From Nocardia sputorum (GTDB lineage Bacteria; Actinomycetota; Actinomycetes; Mycobacteriales; Mycobacteriaceae), in assembly GCF_027924405.1 (NCBI RefSeq), contig NZ_AP026978.1, positions 1,364,001-1,428,000 of the forward strand: DNA of 64,000 nucleotides. Direction: 5' to 3'. Position 1 is the stretch's first letter. The number at the start of each line of letters is the position of its first letter. The notes beneath the pieces were generated by a model. That model ran no database searches. It was not told the DNA's origin and was given only the letters and a program-made list of their open reading frames with translations. Of the stretch, positions 18,373-29,500 are shown one piece after another. The position numbers and the translations under genes were made by a program.

Positions 18373-18942
18373 TCAGTCGAAGCGGATGGTGGACAACATC
18401 TTGCGGGCCAAGACCTCCGGATCGGATTCGGCGGCCAGTGCTGAATTATGCAGTGCCCCTTCGCGCCACAGCGAAGCGAAGCCATGTACCAGCGACCATG
18501 CGGCGAGCTGGGTCGCCTGCTGCCGGTCGTGGCTGTCGCCCGGCCGGATGTCCGAGACGCCTGCGCGCAGGGCCGTCGCGGAACGTTCCCGGGCGGCGCG
18601 CAACGCCGCGTCCTCCGCGTGCAAGAGACTGTGCCGGAACATCACGTCGAAGTGCCCGGGGTGCTCGCGGGCGAAGCGAATGTAGGCCACCGCGACCTCG
18701 CGGAAATCCTCCCCGGCCTCCGCGAGCTGCGCGGCCAGCAGCTCGAAACCCTCGGTGGCCAACGCGGTGAGCAGGCCCGCGCGGTCGCCGAAGTGGTGGG
18801 CGGGCGCGGCGTGCGAGACGCCCGCGTGCCGGGCCAGGTTGCGCAGCGAGAGCGCGTCGACGCCGTCGGCGGCGATCCGCTCGGCGGCCGCGCTCAGCAG
18901 TGCCGCGCGGAGATCTCCATGGTGGTAGCCGTCCTTCGCCAT
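18373..18942 (-). CDS. TetR/AcrR-family regulator
   Basis: A 189-residue regulator: DNA-binding domain from DGYHHGDLRAALL with HTH core LARHAGVSHAAPAHHFGDRAG, then a WHG-like ligand domain (EHPGHFDVMFR). ATG at 18942 is preferred over an ATG 21 bp upstream. It is divergent from the DoxX gene, and its own start region overlaps that promoter, so it likely represses both. Ligand unknown. Confidence 0.88.
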   Translation of the reverse strand: MAKDGYHHGDLRAALLSAAAERIAADGVDALSLRNLARHAGVSHAAPAHHFGDRAGLLTALATEGFELLAAQLAEAGEDFREVAVAYIRFAREHPGHFDVMFRHSLLHAEDAALRAARERSATALRAGVSDIRPGDSHDRQQATQLAAWSLVHGFASLWREGALHNSALAAESDPEVLARKMLSTIRFD

Positions 18943-18970
18943 ATCTCGATGGTGACCGATCATCTAGACA

Positions 18971-19000
18971 TTGACAAGTTCAGCACGCGGGGACTATCTT
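18971..19000 (+). promoter_or_regulatory. Sigma-70-type promoter of the DoxX gene
   Basis: TTGACA (18971-18976) and TATCTT (18995-19000) are 18 bp apart and end 40 bp before the DoxX start codon. The -35 region abuts the start of the divergent TetR gene, so TetR binding here would block both. Confidence 0.6.
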
Positions 19001-19040
19001 TCCACTGTCAAGATTTGCTTTCGATGCACAGGAGATCCCG

Positions 19041-19478
19041 ATGGCACCGCTGGTTGTCCTCGTCGCCGTCACCGCACTCGCCCGCCTCGCCGGCCGGCTG
19101 ATCGGTCACGGCTGGCTCGATTCGTGGGCGCACGCGACCGCACTCGGGCTGGCCGCGATGCTCGTGCTCACGTCGAGCGCGCACTTCCTCCAGCCGCGCC
19201 GCGACGCCCTGATCGCCATGGTGCCGCCGCGGCTGCCGAACGCGGCGGCGCTGGTGACGCTGACCGGCGTCCTGGAGTTGGCGGGTGCGGCGGGCGTACT
19301 CATCCCGGCCACCGCGGACCTGGCCGCGGCCTGCCTGATCGCGCTGCTGGTGGCGCTGTTCCCGGCGAACGTCCGCGCCGCCCGCGCCGAACTGGGCATC
19401 AAGACCATGCCGTTGCCGCTGCGGGCGCTGGTGCAACTGCTCTTCATCGCGGCATGCGTGATCGTCATCGTCGGCTGA
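19041..19478 (+). CDS. DoxX-family membrane protein
   Basis: A 145-residue, four-helix membrane protein of the DoxX type. The features are an SSAHFLQPRRDAL loop after helix 2, the segment VTLTGVLELAGAAGVLIPATA in helix 3, and a final hydrophobic helix at the C-terminus. DoxX proteins are linked to redox or stress responses, but the biochemical role is poorly defined. ATG at 19041 follows AGGAG by 6 bp. It is controlled by the divergent TetR regulator by inference and followed by a strong terminator. Confidence 0.85.
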   Translation: MAPLVVLVAVTALARLAGRLIGHGWLDSWAHATALGLAAMLVLTSSAHFLQPRRDALIAMVPPRLPNAAALVTLTGVLELAGAAGVLIPATADLAAACLIALLVALFPANVRAARAELGIKTMPLPLRALVQLLFIAACVIVIVG

Positions 19479-19484
19479 GATGGC

Positions 19485-19533
19485 GAAAGGCCCGCTCACA
19501 CATCGGAATTCGATGTGCGAGCGGGCCTTTCGC
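19485..19533. terminator. Bidirectional terminator
   Basis: 22-nt arms at 19485-19506 and 19512-19533 pair with a single mismatch around a GAATT loop. The stem ends in CGAAAGG on one side and CCTTTCG on the other. It separates the DoxX gene from the end of the convergent lipid/polyketide operon and can serve both. Confidence 0.85.
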
Positions 19534-19544
19534 GTGTTCGGTGC

Positions 19545-20348
19545 TCAGTTGCCGCGCAGCGCCTTCGCGATGGTGCGCCGCATGAACGGCCGCGCCAGAT
19601 CCTCGGGCAGGTTCGCCCAGGCCAGGAAGAACCGCGTCAGCGGGTCGAGCGCGATATGGTGGCGTCCGCGTGCCAAGCCCCGTACGGCGGCTTCGGCGAC
19701 CCGCTGAGCCGACATCGGCTCGATCGACCCGGTGATGGCCTTGGTCTCCACCGGTTTTCGCTGGTTCTCCATGGCCAGCCCCGGTGTGTCGGTGTCGGCC
19801 GGATAGATCACCGTGACGTCCACGCCCTTCGGCTCGACTTCATAGCGCAGGCACAACGCCAGCTGCCGGATGCTCGCCTTGGTCGGCCCGTAGGCGGTGT
19901 AACCGGTGATTCCGAGGAATGCCGACGTCGAACTGACCAGCAGGATCTTCCCGCCGCCCCGCCGCACCATGCCGGGCAGAACCTGCCGCACGGCGTACAC
20001 CGTGCCGAGATAGTTCGCCGACATCTGCACCTCGAACTCATCGGCGTCCACGTCGAGGAACCGCCCGGGCAGCGCGAGCCCCGCACAACAGGCGAGGACC
20101 TCGCACGGCCCGTTGCGCTGCTCCAATTCCGTGATGGCCGAGGCGAGTTGGTCCGGCCGCGTCACGTCCGCGGCGGCGCAGTCCGCGCCCAGTCGTTTCG
20201 CGGTGTCGCGCAACGGTAGCTCACGGCGCGCGATGATCGAGACCTGCGCGCCGCGCCGCGCGAAAGCCTCCGCCACCGCGGCGCCGATCCCTTCCGATCC
20301 GCCGGTGACGACGACGTGCTTGCCGGCCCAGTCCTCGACCCGTCCCAT
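19545..20348 (-). CDS. SDR resembling 3-ketodihydrosphingosine reductase
   Basis: A 267-residue SDR, last gene of the polyketide operon. Cofactor motif TGGSEGIG (residues 15-22) and catalytic Tyr153/Lys157 in YGPTKAS are intact. Its special feature is IYPADTDTPGLAMENQRKPV with ETKAI directly after (residues 181-205). This closely matches the YPPDTDTPG-x-EEN-x-KP-x-ET block diagnostic of eukaryotic 3-ketosphinganine reductases (KDSR/TSC10). With the alpha-oxoamine synthase of the same operon, the inferred job is reduction of an alpha-amino ketone to an amino alcohol. It is 6 bp downstream of the DUF1702 gene. The eukaryotic enzyme is membrane anchored; no clear membrane helix is seen here. Confidence 0.85.
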   Translation of the reverse strand: MGRVEDWAGKHVVVTGGSEGIGAAVAEAFARRGAQVSIIARRELPLRDTAKRLGADCAAADVTRPDQLASAITELEQRNGPCEVLACCAGLALPGRFLDVDADEFEVQMSANYLGTVYAVRQVLPGMVRRGGGKILLVSSTSAFLGITGYTAYGPTKASIRQLALCLRYEVEPKGVDVTVIYPADTDTPGLAMENQRKPVETKAITGSIEPMSAQRVAEAAVRGLARGRHHIALDPLTRFFLAWANLPEDLARPFMRRTIAKALRGN

Positions 20349-20354
20349 CGCGGC

Positions 20355-21317
20355 TCAGGCTCGGCTCGCGGTGACGATCTCGGCGATCCGGTCCCGCCAC
20401 AACAGATACGTGCCGGAGCTGCCGTCGTCGGGCAGGCCGTCGAGCGAGCTCTCGATCAGCGCGTCGGTCTTCGCCACGCCGGCGCCGCAGAAGACCTGCG
20501 CCGCGGCCTCGCTGTGCTCGTTGACGCTGTTGGTCTGCTGCCGGATGCGGGCGACCATGGCCGACCCCAGCGACAGCTGCGGCCGGAACTCGCCCGCCAC
20601 GTCCCAGAGTTCCTCCATCGCCGCCGTTTCCACGCCGCCCGCGAAGGTGACGGCGATGCCGACGCCGCTCCACAGATCCGCGTGCCGCCGCGGCTCGAAC
20701 TCGCCGATCAGCCGCACGACCCCGGCCGGGCTCCCGCCGCCGATGAACCACAGCGCGCGGCCCATGCCCTGGTCGGCGATGCGCTTCAGGTTGTCGCGGT
20801 CGCCGAGCCAGCCGGGATAGCGCGTCTCGACGTGCTTGTCGCGCACGTAGCGCTGCATCTGGAAGAACGCCTTGTAGAAGCCGTAGCCGTCGATGGCCAG
20901 CCAGCGGAACAGCGGGTGCTGCGGGAACAGCTTCTTCCACCGAAGCTTCGGGATCTTCGCCATGGCGAGGCCGACCCCGACGTACATGGTCAGCGCGTAC
21001 TCGCTGGCCGGTCCATCGATCAGGTCGGCGGCGCGCCGGCCGGGGGAGAGGGAGTCGATCGCGGTGAGGCCGACGGCCGCGCCCTCGTAGGCGAACCCAC
21101 GGTACTTCGGCGGGACCTGCAGCAGCGTGGCGATCAGCTCGTCGTTGTCCGAGCTGCGGACCGCGGAGTCGATGCCGCCGACCAGATGCATGGTCACCTG
21201 TTCGAGTTCGAGCGCGGTGTGCTGATCGGGCTGCTCGAACTTGCTCAGCACCGAGCGAACACTGGCCGGACTGGGAACGAAAAGGGCCGCGCGCAGCGGA
21301 CCCAACGGCGAGGGCAT
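20355..21317 (-). CDS. DUF1702 protein, enediyne-cluster type
   Basis: A 320-residue protein of the DUF1702 family. It contains KYRGFAYEGAAVGLTAID near residue 80, GYGFYKAFFQ near 150 and DQGMGRALWFIGG near 185, all typical of this family. DUF1702 proteins are known mainly as conserved, biochemically undefined members of enediyne biosynthetic clusters. ATG at 21317 is chosen for GGAG 6 bp upstream; a TTG 12 bp further 5' is possible. It lies 43 bp after the flavin reductase and 6 bp before the KDSR-like gene. Confidence 0.8.
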   Translation of the reverse strand: MPSPLGPLRAALFVPSPASVRSVLSKFEQPDQHTALELEQVTMHLVGGIDSAVRSSDNDELIATLLQVPPKYRGFAYEGAAVGLTAIDSLSPGRRAADLIDGPASEYALTMYVGVGLAMAKIPKLRWKKLFPQHPLFRWLAIDGYGFYKAFFQMQRYVRDKHVETRYPGWLGDRDNLKRIADQGMGRALWFIGGGSPAGVVRLIGEFEPRRHADLWSGVGIAVTFAGGVETAAMEELWDVAGEFRPQLSLGSAMVARIRQQTNSVNEHSEAAAQVFCGAGVAKTDALIESSLDGLPDDGSSGTYLLWRDRIAEIVTASRA

Positions 21318-21360
21318 GGGGTTCTCCAATCGTCAGAGGAGTCTTTTTCGGGGGGCATCG

Positions 21361-21851
21361 TCACAGGATGAAGCGGCGAAAACCGCCGTCGAAGAACGTC
21401 AGCGCTCCCGTGGCGGCGAGTCGGGCGTCGCGTTCGGCGTGCAGTACTTCGCCGACGACGATGCTGTGGTCGCCGCTGTCGAAGACGTTGTCGAGCTTGC
21501 ATTCCAGACCCGCGGCCGCGTGCGCCAGCATCGGCGCCGCGGTGTGCGGTCCGGGAAACCACTCGACCTGGTCGAATTGCGCGTCGCCGTCGGGGCGCGC
21601 GGAGTCGGCGAAGTACCGGGCCACCGGCTCCTGGTCGGCCGACAGCACGGAAACGGCGAACGCGCCCGCCTCGTGGATCGCCCGGTGCAGGCGCGCCGTG
21701 TGGGCGACGCACACCAGGATCAGCGGGGGATCCAGCGAGACGGACGTGAACGCGTTGGCGGTCATGCCGTGTGGCCGTGGCGACCCGGTGGTGACCACGG
21801 TGACACCGGTGGTGAACGCGCCGAGCACGCGGCGCAGCTCGGCGCGGTCGG

Positions 21852-21855
<4 letters not shown>
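21361..21855 (-). CDS. Flavin reductase (HpaC-like, FMN-binding split barrel)
   Basis: A 164-residue flavin:NAD(P)H reductase domain. It shows FTTGVTVVTTGSPRPHGMTA, NAFTSVSLDPPLILVCV and the C-terminal GDHSIVVGEV segment of the family. It would supply reduced flavin to a monooxygenase or, in this setting, electrons to the UnbU/UnbV membrane proteins; no partner monooxygenase is in the operon. The ATG at 21855 overlaps the UnbU stop codon (ATGA), so translation is coupled. Confidence 0.88.
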
Positions 21856-23104
<1,249 letters not shown>

Positions 23105-23108
<4 letters not shown>

Positions 23109-25117
23109 CGCTGCTTGACCTCCTGCGCGTCCGAGGCGAGGTTCACGGTGTGCCAGCCCGGCGCGAGCTGGAGGGATTGTTCGTGCGGGGTGCCGTTGGT
23201 CTCCCGCCAGCGAAGCGTGACGTGCAACGGGGCGGCCGGGTCGACGTCGCCGAGACCGATGTGCACCTCGGTGGCGCGCTTGCCGGTGTGCCCGCTGCCG
23301 CCGTCGAGGTGGCTGGTGAGCAACCGGCCGTCCGCCGTGCGGACCTCGACCTGGGCGTCCACGGCCGGAACGCCTTGCGTGGGAAGACCGGCGATGGTGT
23401 TCGTGGTCGCGGTGCCCTCCCATGCCTGCCGGAACAGCTTCAGGCCGAGGAACTGGCCGCCCTTCGCCTTGTTGTTGTGGTAGAAGGTCGGGTCGCCCCA
23501 TTGGCGGGCGACGGCGAAGCTCAGCGCCCCGTTGCCGGACGTGTCGCCGACCGCGATGCCGCGTGAGGGCACCGGGGTGTCCATGCCGAGGGCGTGGGTG
23601 AGGTTGGCGAACTTGCCGTCGTCACCGCGGCTGAAGAAGCCGACCGGATTGCTGCCCGCCAGGTCGGCGTCCTCGGCGATGATCGGCCAGGACCACGGGT
23701 ACTTGGTCAGGTCGTCGTTCATGGTGCCGAGTTCCTGGATCTGCGGCCACCGGTTGGTCTCACCCTTGATCATGCCGGTGGCCTGGACCACCTCGTTGCG
23801 ACCGTCGTTGTCGAAGTCGTCGATCTTGGCGTCCCAGCCCCAGGTCTCCCAGGCCAGTCCGACGTCGGTCGCGCGGTTCTTGAACGGCGCGACGCCCTCG
23901 GCCAGTTGCCGTGCCGCGTCGGCGGTGTCCTTGGCGGTGTTGTAGAACGCGAAGTGGCCTTCCATCAGCGCGAAGCGCACCGCGATGTTGCTGACGAACA
24001 GGTCCGGCATGCCGTCGCCGTTCAGGTCGCCGAAGTCGGCCGCCATGCCCTTGTCCGAATCATGGCCGAGCACATACGACTTCGGCTCGGTGATGCCGCG
24101 CTCGCCCTCGGCGAAGCCGAAGCGGATCTGTCCCGGCGTGGACTTGTTGACGAACAGGCGGTCGCGCCCGAAGTCGTTGGCCACGTACAGCTCCGGCAGC
24201 TGGTCGCCGTTCAGGTCGGACGCGGCGGCGGCCAGCGCCCACCCGGTGTCCATGCCGATCGGGAACGGGTTGGCCACCTCGCGGTAGTCGGCGGTCGGCT
24301 CGTCGCCCGCCTTGGCGGAGGCCAGGGTGAAGATCCGGTCCTTGCCGCCGTTGCGCGCGTTGGACAGCGAGTCGGTCATCCACAGCGCGAGCTGGCCCTC
24401 CTTGGAGAGCACGTCCATGTCGTTGAAGTACTGACCCAGGTAGATGTCCGGCTTGCCGTCGCCGTCGAAGTCGGACACCGAGACCGCCGCGGTGATCCAG
24501 CGTTCGCCTTCGTAGTGCCCGTCCGCGGTGTTCGGGGAGGGGACCAGGTCGATCGGGCGGAACGCCTTGGCGTCCAGCCGGGTCGCGTTGGCGCGCTGCA
24601 GGTACAGGATCGGCGTCCGGCCGTAGTACGACACCAGGGCGTCCAGCCGGCCGTCACCGTTGAAGTCGCCGGGGATGCAGCCCGACGGCACGGTGGAGGA
24701 GTCGGCGGGTAGCGGTTTCGGGTCGAGCACGAACGGCTCGTACCGGCCGGTGTTGCTGTCCGGCGTCGGCGTGATGAACGCCGTGTCGGAGCGGGGGTCG
24801 ACCACGCACAGGTCGTCGGCCAGCCGGTTGCCGTCGAAGTCGTTCATCGCGATGGCCGCGCCGACCGACGAGATCCAGGCCGACAGGTGCTTGTACGGCT
24901 CGCGCAGCTCGCGGATCTTACGATCGGTCGGCAAGCCCTTGGGCAGCGCGATCGGCATCGCGGTGAAGTCGAACTTGCTCGCGATCGGCCCGCCCGCTTC
25001 GTCGTAGGTGGGCAGCAGCGCCGACCGCGCGGGGATGAACAGCGAGCCCATCAGCAGCAGGGCCACCCCGGGCACCACCGCTTTTCGGAGGAGGGATCGG
25101 TTGATGGGAATTTTCAC
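23105..25117 (-). CDS. unbV: FG-GAP/ASPIC-UnbV repeat protein
   Basis: A 670-residue exported protein. The N-terminal signal or anchor is VVPGVALLLMGSLFIPA. Next come FG-GAP/VCBS calcium-binding repeats such as GDFNGDGRLDAL, SDFDGDGKPDIYLG, SDLNGDQLPELYV, GDLNGDGMPDLFVS and DDFDNDGRNEVV, forming a predicted beta-propeller. The C-terminal ASPIC/UnbV domain (about 570-660) starts near VDAQVEVRTADGR. UnbV proteins accompany UnbU in enediyne clusters and CRTAC1 in eukaryotes; their chemistry is unknown. It overlaps the alpha-oxoamine synthase and UnbU genes by 4 bp each. It probably works outside the membrane next to UnbU. Confidence 0.88.
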
Positions 25118-26538
25118 GAGTGCTGCTCCTCATGGGCGAGTGTGAATTGCTGTCCCGCGGTGTCCGCGAGTCCGTCGAGCACCTCGCGCAGCGTGGCCAG
25201 CGCCTGGTCCATGTGCTGCTCGGTGTGCCTGCAGTTGATGAAGAACCGCAGCCTGGCCTCCCCGGCCGGGACGACCGGATGGGTGATGGCGTTCACGCTG
25301 AATCCGCGCTGCAGCATGGCCAGCGCCGCCAGCACCGCCGGTTCGTCGGCGCCGGTCATGACCGGGATGATCGGCGAATCCTCCGAGGTGCCGATGTCGA
25401 AGCCGTATTCCTTGGCGCGGCGGTGGAAGTACTCGCTGTTGTGCCGCAGCCGGGTCACGCGTTCCGGCTCGTCGCGCAGGACCTCGAGCCCGGCCAGCGC
25501 GGCGCCGATGGCCGACGGGGCCGGCGCGGCGGTGTACATGCTCAACCCGCCTGCGACGTACTTGAATCCGTCGACCAGTTCCCGGTTGCCCGCGAGATAG
25601 CCGCCGACGCTGCCGAGCGCCTTGGACAGCGTGCCCATCCAGACGTCCACGGCGTCGCCGGGCAGGTCGAACAGCTCGCGCACGCCGTGCCCGGTGGCGC
25701 CCAGCGTGCCGAAGGAATGCGCTTCGTCGATCATGATCGAGCAGTCGTAGCGCCGGGCCACCTCGATGATCTCGGGCAGCCGGACCACGTCGCCGTCCAT
25801 GCTGTAGAGGCCCTCGATGATCACCATGGCCCGGTCGAAGCTGCGCCGCGACATCTTGAGGATCGTCTCGAGCGACTCGGGATCGTTGTGCCGGAAGGAG
25901 ACCCGCTTGCAGCGCGACCACTCCGTGCCGGAGACCACGCTGTGGTGGATGAGCGCGTCGCAGACCGCGAGATCGCGCTTGCCGAGCAGGAATCCGACCG
26001 CGGCGGCGTTGGTGAGGTAGCCGCTCGCGGTCACCAGCGCGGCCTCGGTGTCGTAGATGCCGGCGATCTCGGCTTCCAATTCGCGATAGATCGGCAGCTC
26101 GCCCGCCACGATCCGGACCGCGGCGGCGGAGGTGCCGTACTGATCGATAGCGTCCTTGGCGGCCTGCCGCACCCGCGAGTCGGCGGCCAGATCCAGGTAG
26201 CCGAAGCTGCTGAAATTCACCACGTCCCGGTCGGCCATCCTGGTCACCGCGCCGCTGATGCCCTCGTGCGGCAGGTAGTACGGATTGACCAGACCGACCT
26301 CGTTGACCCAGGCGTCGAACCGCCCGAACCGCTGCGCGGCCTCGAGCACGCCGGGGTGGTCACGGAACGACGTGTGCGCGACCCCGCGTGTCGCGCTGCC
26401 GCCGTTGCCGGTTGCCGCGGCCGGGGCGGCGGAGCCGTTCGCGGCTCGCGCGCCGTTGCCGTTCGCCGGGGCGCTGTTCTCGCCGCTCGCGTGCCTGGCC
26501 AGCAGTGCGCGGGCCAGTTCCCTGTTGTTGCCGGTCAT
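25114..26538 (-). CDS. PLP-dependent alpha-oxoamine synthase (serine palmitoyltransferase/BioF type)
   Basis: A 474-residue fold-type I PLP enzyme. Residues about 20-50 are an extra Asn/Gly/Ala-rich extension. The catalytic part carries His198 in DALIHHS (stacks on PLP), Asp271-His274 in DEAHSFG, and the PLP lysine Lys306 in TLSKALGSVGGYLAG. The family condenses a small amino acid with an acyl thioester, losing CO2, to give an alpha-amino ketone. The gene directly follows a PKS that ends in an ACP and has no thioesterase (4-bp ATGA overlap), so the inferred role is chain release from the ACP. The amino acid (Ser, Ala or Gly) cannot be read from sequence. Confidence 0.9.
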   Translation of the reverse strand: MTGNNRELARALLARHASGENSAPANGNGARAANGSAAPAAATGNGGSATRGVAHTSFRDHPGVLEAAQRFGRFDAWVNEVGLVNPYYLPHEGISGAVTRMADRDVVNFSSFGYLDLAADSRVRQAAKDAIDQYGTSAAAVRIVAGELPIYRELEAEIAGIYDTEAALVTASGYLTNAAAVGFLLGKRDLAVCDALIHHSVVSGTEWSRCKRVSFRHNDPESLETILKMSRRSFDRAMVIIEGLYSMDGDVVRLPEIIEVARRYDCSIMIDEAHSFGTLGATGHGVRELFDLPGDAVDVWMGTLSKALGSVGGYLAGNRELVDGFKYVAGGLSMYTAAPAPSAIGAALAGLEVLRDEPERVTRLRHNSEYFHRRAKEYGFDIGTSEDSPIIPVMTGADEPAVLAALAMLQRGFSVNAITHPVVPAGEARLRFFINCRHTEQHMDQALATLREVLDGLADTAGQQFTLAHEEQHS

Positions 26539-29500
26539 TCGTCCTCGCTCCTCGCCGCGCGCTCTTCTTCCTGGGCAATCTGCTCGGCAATTCGCGCGCC
26601 GAGCCCGCGCAACGTCAGTCCGATCACGGCGAGCACCGACAGCTGGGTGCCGAGCACCTGCACCACGCGGGCGCCGAACTCCATGCCCATCAGCGAGTCC
26701 ATGCCGAGCTCGGGCAGCGGGGTGTTCAGGTCGATCGTCTCGGCGTCGACGCCGAGCACCGCGGCCAGCTGCTCGGCGAGCAGGTAGGCCACCACCTCGC
26801 CGCGCTGGTCGATACCCAGCTGGAGGATCTCCGCCCGCAGCGCGCCCGCGCCCGACGCGCCGCCGCCCGCGGCCGCCACCTGGTCGGCGAAACGCGGCGT
26901 GCGGGTGGACGGGCGGTGCGCCAGCGCCCACTGGCTCCAGTCCACGTCGAACAGCACGATCTGCGGCAGGTTCAGCCGCAGGCATTCGCCCAGCAGATCG
27001 GTGGCCACGTCCATGTCCACCGAGCGGTAGCCGGTCATCTCCGCGTACCGGCTGACCGCCTCGTAGTCGGCCATGCCGCCGCCACCGCTCATGAAGCCCC
27101 AGTTCACCGCCAGCGCGGCGGCGCCGCGGGCCCGGCGGGCGGCGGCGATCATGTCCAGGACGGAATTGGCCGCCGCGTAGCCGAATTGGGGTGAGATGCC
27201 GACGATGCTGCTCGCCGAGGAGAACAGCACGAACATGTCCAGCTCGATGTCGGCGGCGGTGACGGCGGTGTCCAGGTTGACCGCTCCGGCGACCTTGGGC
27301 CCGAAGATGTCCGCCAGCGACTCGGCGGTGATCTGCGGTACCTCGAGGTTGTTCACCACACCAGCCGCGTGGAACACGCCGCGCAGCGGGTGCCCGCTCG
27401 CTTGGATGCGCTCGACCAGCGCGGCGACGGCGTCGTAGTCGGCCATGTCGAGGCGTTCCTCCACCACTTCCACACCGCCGGAGGCGATCTCGGCGACCGC
27501 CGCGCGAGCCGCGTCCCCGGTGGCGCCGCTGCGCCCGGCCAGCACCAGACGTCGCGCGCCGATCCGCGCCAGCCAGCGCGCGGTGGCCAGGCCGAACGCG
27601 CCGAAGCCGCCGGTGACCAGGTAGCTGGCCTCGGGATCGATCGGCAGACCCGGCCGTTTGCCCAGCACGGTCGGTTCCGGTTCGCGCAGGTCGAGCACCA
27701 CGCGGCCGATCTGCTTGGACCGCACCACGGTCTCGAACGCCTCGGCGGTCGAGGCCAGCGGGAATGCGGTGTAGGGCAGATAGTCGTAGGTGCCGTCGTT
27801 CAGCGCGTCCATCGCCCGGCGTGCCGCGCGACGGACCAGTTCGGGGCGCACGGCCAAGGCGCGATCCATGTCCACCGCGAAGAAGGACAGGTTCCGGTCG
27901 AACGGGCGCAGGTCGATCGCGCCACCGCCGTAGATGTCGGCCTTGCCGATCTCGATGATCCGGCCGAATTCGGCGGCCGCCCGCAGGTTCTGCTGGAGGA
28001 TCTCGCCGGGGGAGGAGTTGTAGACCACGTCGACGCCGCGTCCGCCGGTGAGCGCGAGCACCTCGTCGACGAAGCTGATCGACCGCGAGTTGACCACCTC
28101 GTGCGCGCCGGCCGCGGCGGCCACCGCACGGCGCTCCTCCGAGCCCGCCGTCGCGATCACCCGCGCGCCGAGGCGCACCGCCACCTGGACCGCGGCCATA
28201 CCCATGCCGCCCGCCGCGCCGTGCACCAGCACCGTCTCACCCGCTCGCAGGTGGGCGAGCTCGCCGAAGGCGAATTCGGCCGTCAGGAAGGGCAGCACCG
28301 AGCTGGAGTGGCACGGGTCGAGTTCGGTGTCCGGATAGTTCAGGGGCATCGTGGCGCCCTCGTCCGGCCGGAGGGTGACATACCTGCGGACCAGGTCCCT
28401 GGCGCACACCGACATCTCGTCACCGACGGCGACCTCGGTCACGCCGGGGCCGACCCGCTCGACCACGCCGAACCCGTCCATCCCCAGGTCGGTGCCGAAG
28501 TACGTTCCGGCCAGCTCTTTTTCGGTGAGCACACCGAGCACCTTGAGCGCGTCCTTGTAGTTGAGGCCCACCGCGTCCATCCGGATCTCGACCTCGCCGG
28601 GGCCCGGCGGTACGCGATCGACCGCGCGCCACGCCAGATCCGACAACAGCCGAGACCGCGGAATCTCCAGGCGGAACGAACTTTCCGGATCGGTCAGCGG
28701 CGCGGCCTCGTCCCAGACCGCCAGATGTTCCCGCAGGGACTTGCGCAGGTGCAGCGCCCAGCACGCGCCCGCTCGCAACGCGACCTCGTCGGCCCGTCCG
28801 TCGCCGAACACCTGCTCGACGATGTCGGTGGCGCGTGTGGCCGGTTCGGTGTCGACCAGCCGCCAGTGGACGGCGGGTTGCTCGTTGCGCAGCGTGCGCC
28901 GCGCGCCGGTGAGCGCGGCCTGCGCGGGATGCGCGAAGGCGTCGACCGGCAGGCAGAACGCCTGCTCGGTGACCACCACCGCACGCACCTCGGCCGCCGG
29001 GGCGTCGTCGTCCTCCTCGCCGACCACCAGCTCGCCGACCGCCTTCGCGACCAGGGCGAGCCCGTAGGCGTTGGGCACGGCGTCCAGCTCGGCGCCCGAC
29101 ACCACGACGAGGCGGCCGCGCGTCGCGCCGGGCCGTTGCTGGGCGGCGCGCAGAGCGGCGAGGACGCGATCCGAGGCGCCGGCCTCCTCCGGGTCCAGGG
29201 TGAGGATCTCCGAGAAGGCACGAGCGCTGGCGATCTCCTTCGCGCGCTGGGAGACGGTGCTGCCCAGGCTGACCACGAGCAGGAACTCTTCGCCACCCGT
29301 CGATTCGTCGGCGGTCGCGATGTCGTCGACGATGGCCCACACCGGCTCGTAGAACAGGCCGTCGAGCTGGTCGTGCAGGTCCGGCTCGGCCGCCAGCCTG
29401 GCGAACCGGACACCCGAAAGTGTCAGTGCGACAATGCCTTCCGGTGAAGCGACGGTGATGTCCGCGCACAGCGGGTCGCCGTCCACCCGGCGGACGAGCA

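Noticed and set aside
25114..26538. The PLP enzyme as biotin synthesis protein BioF
   Set aside because: No other biotin gene is nearby, and its overlap with a PKS and KDSR-like gene points to a different acyl donor.
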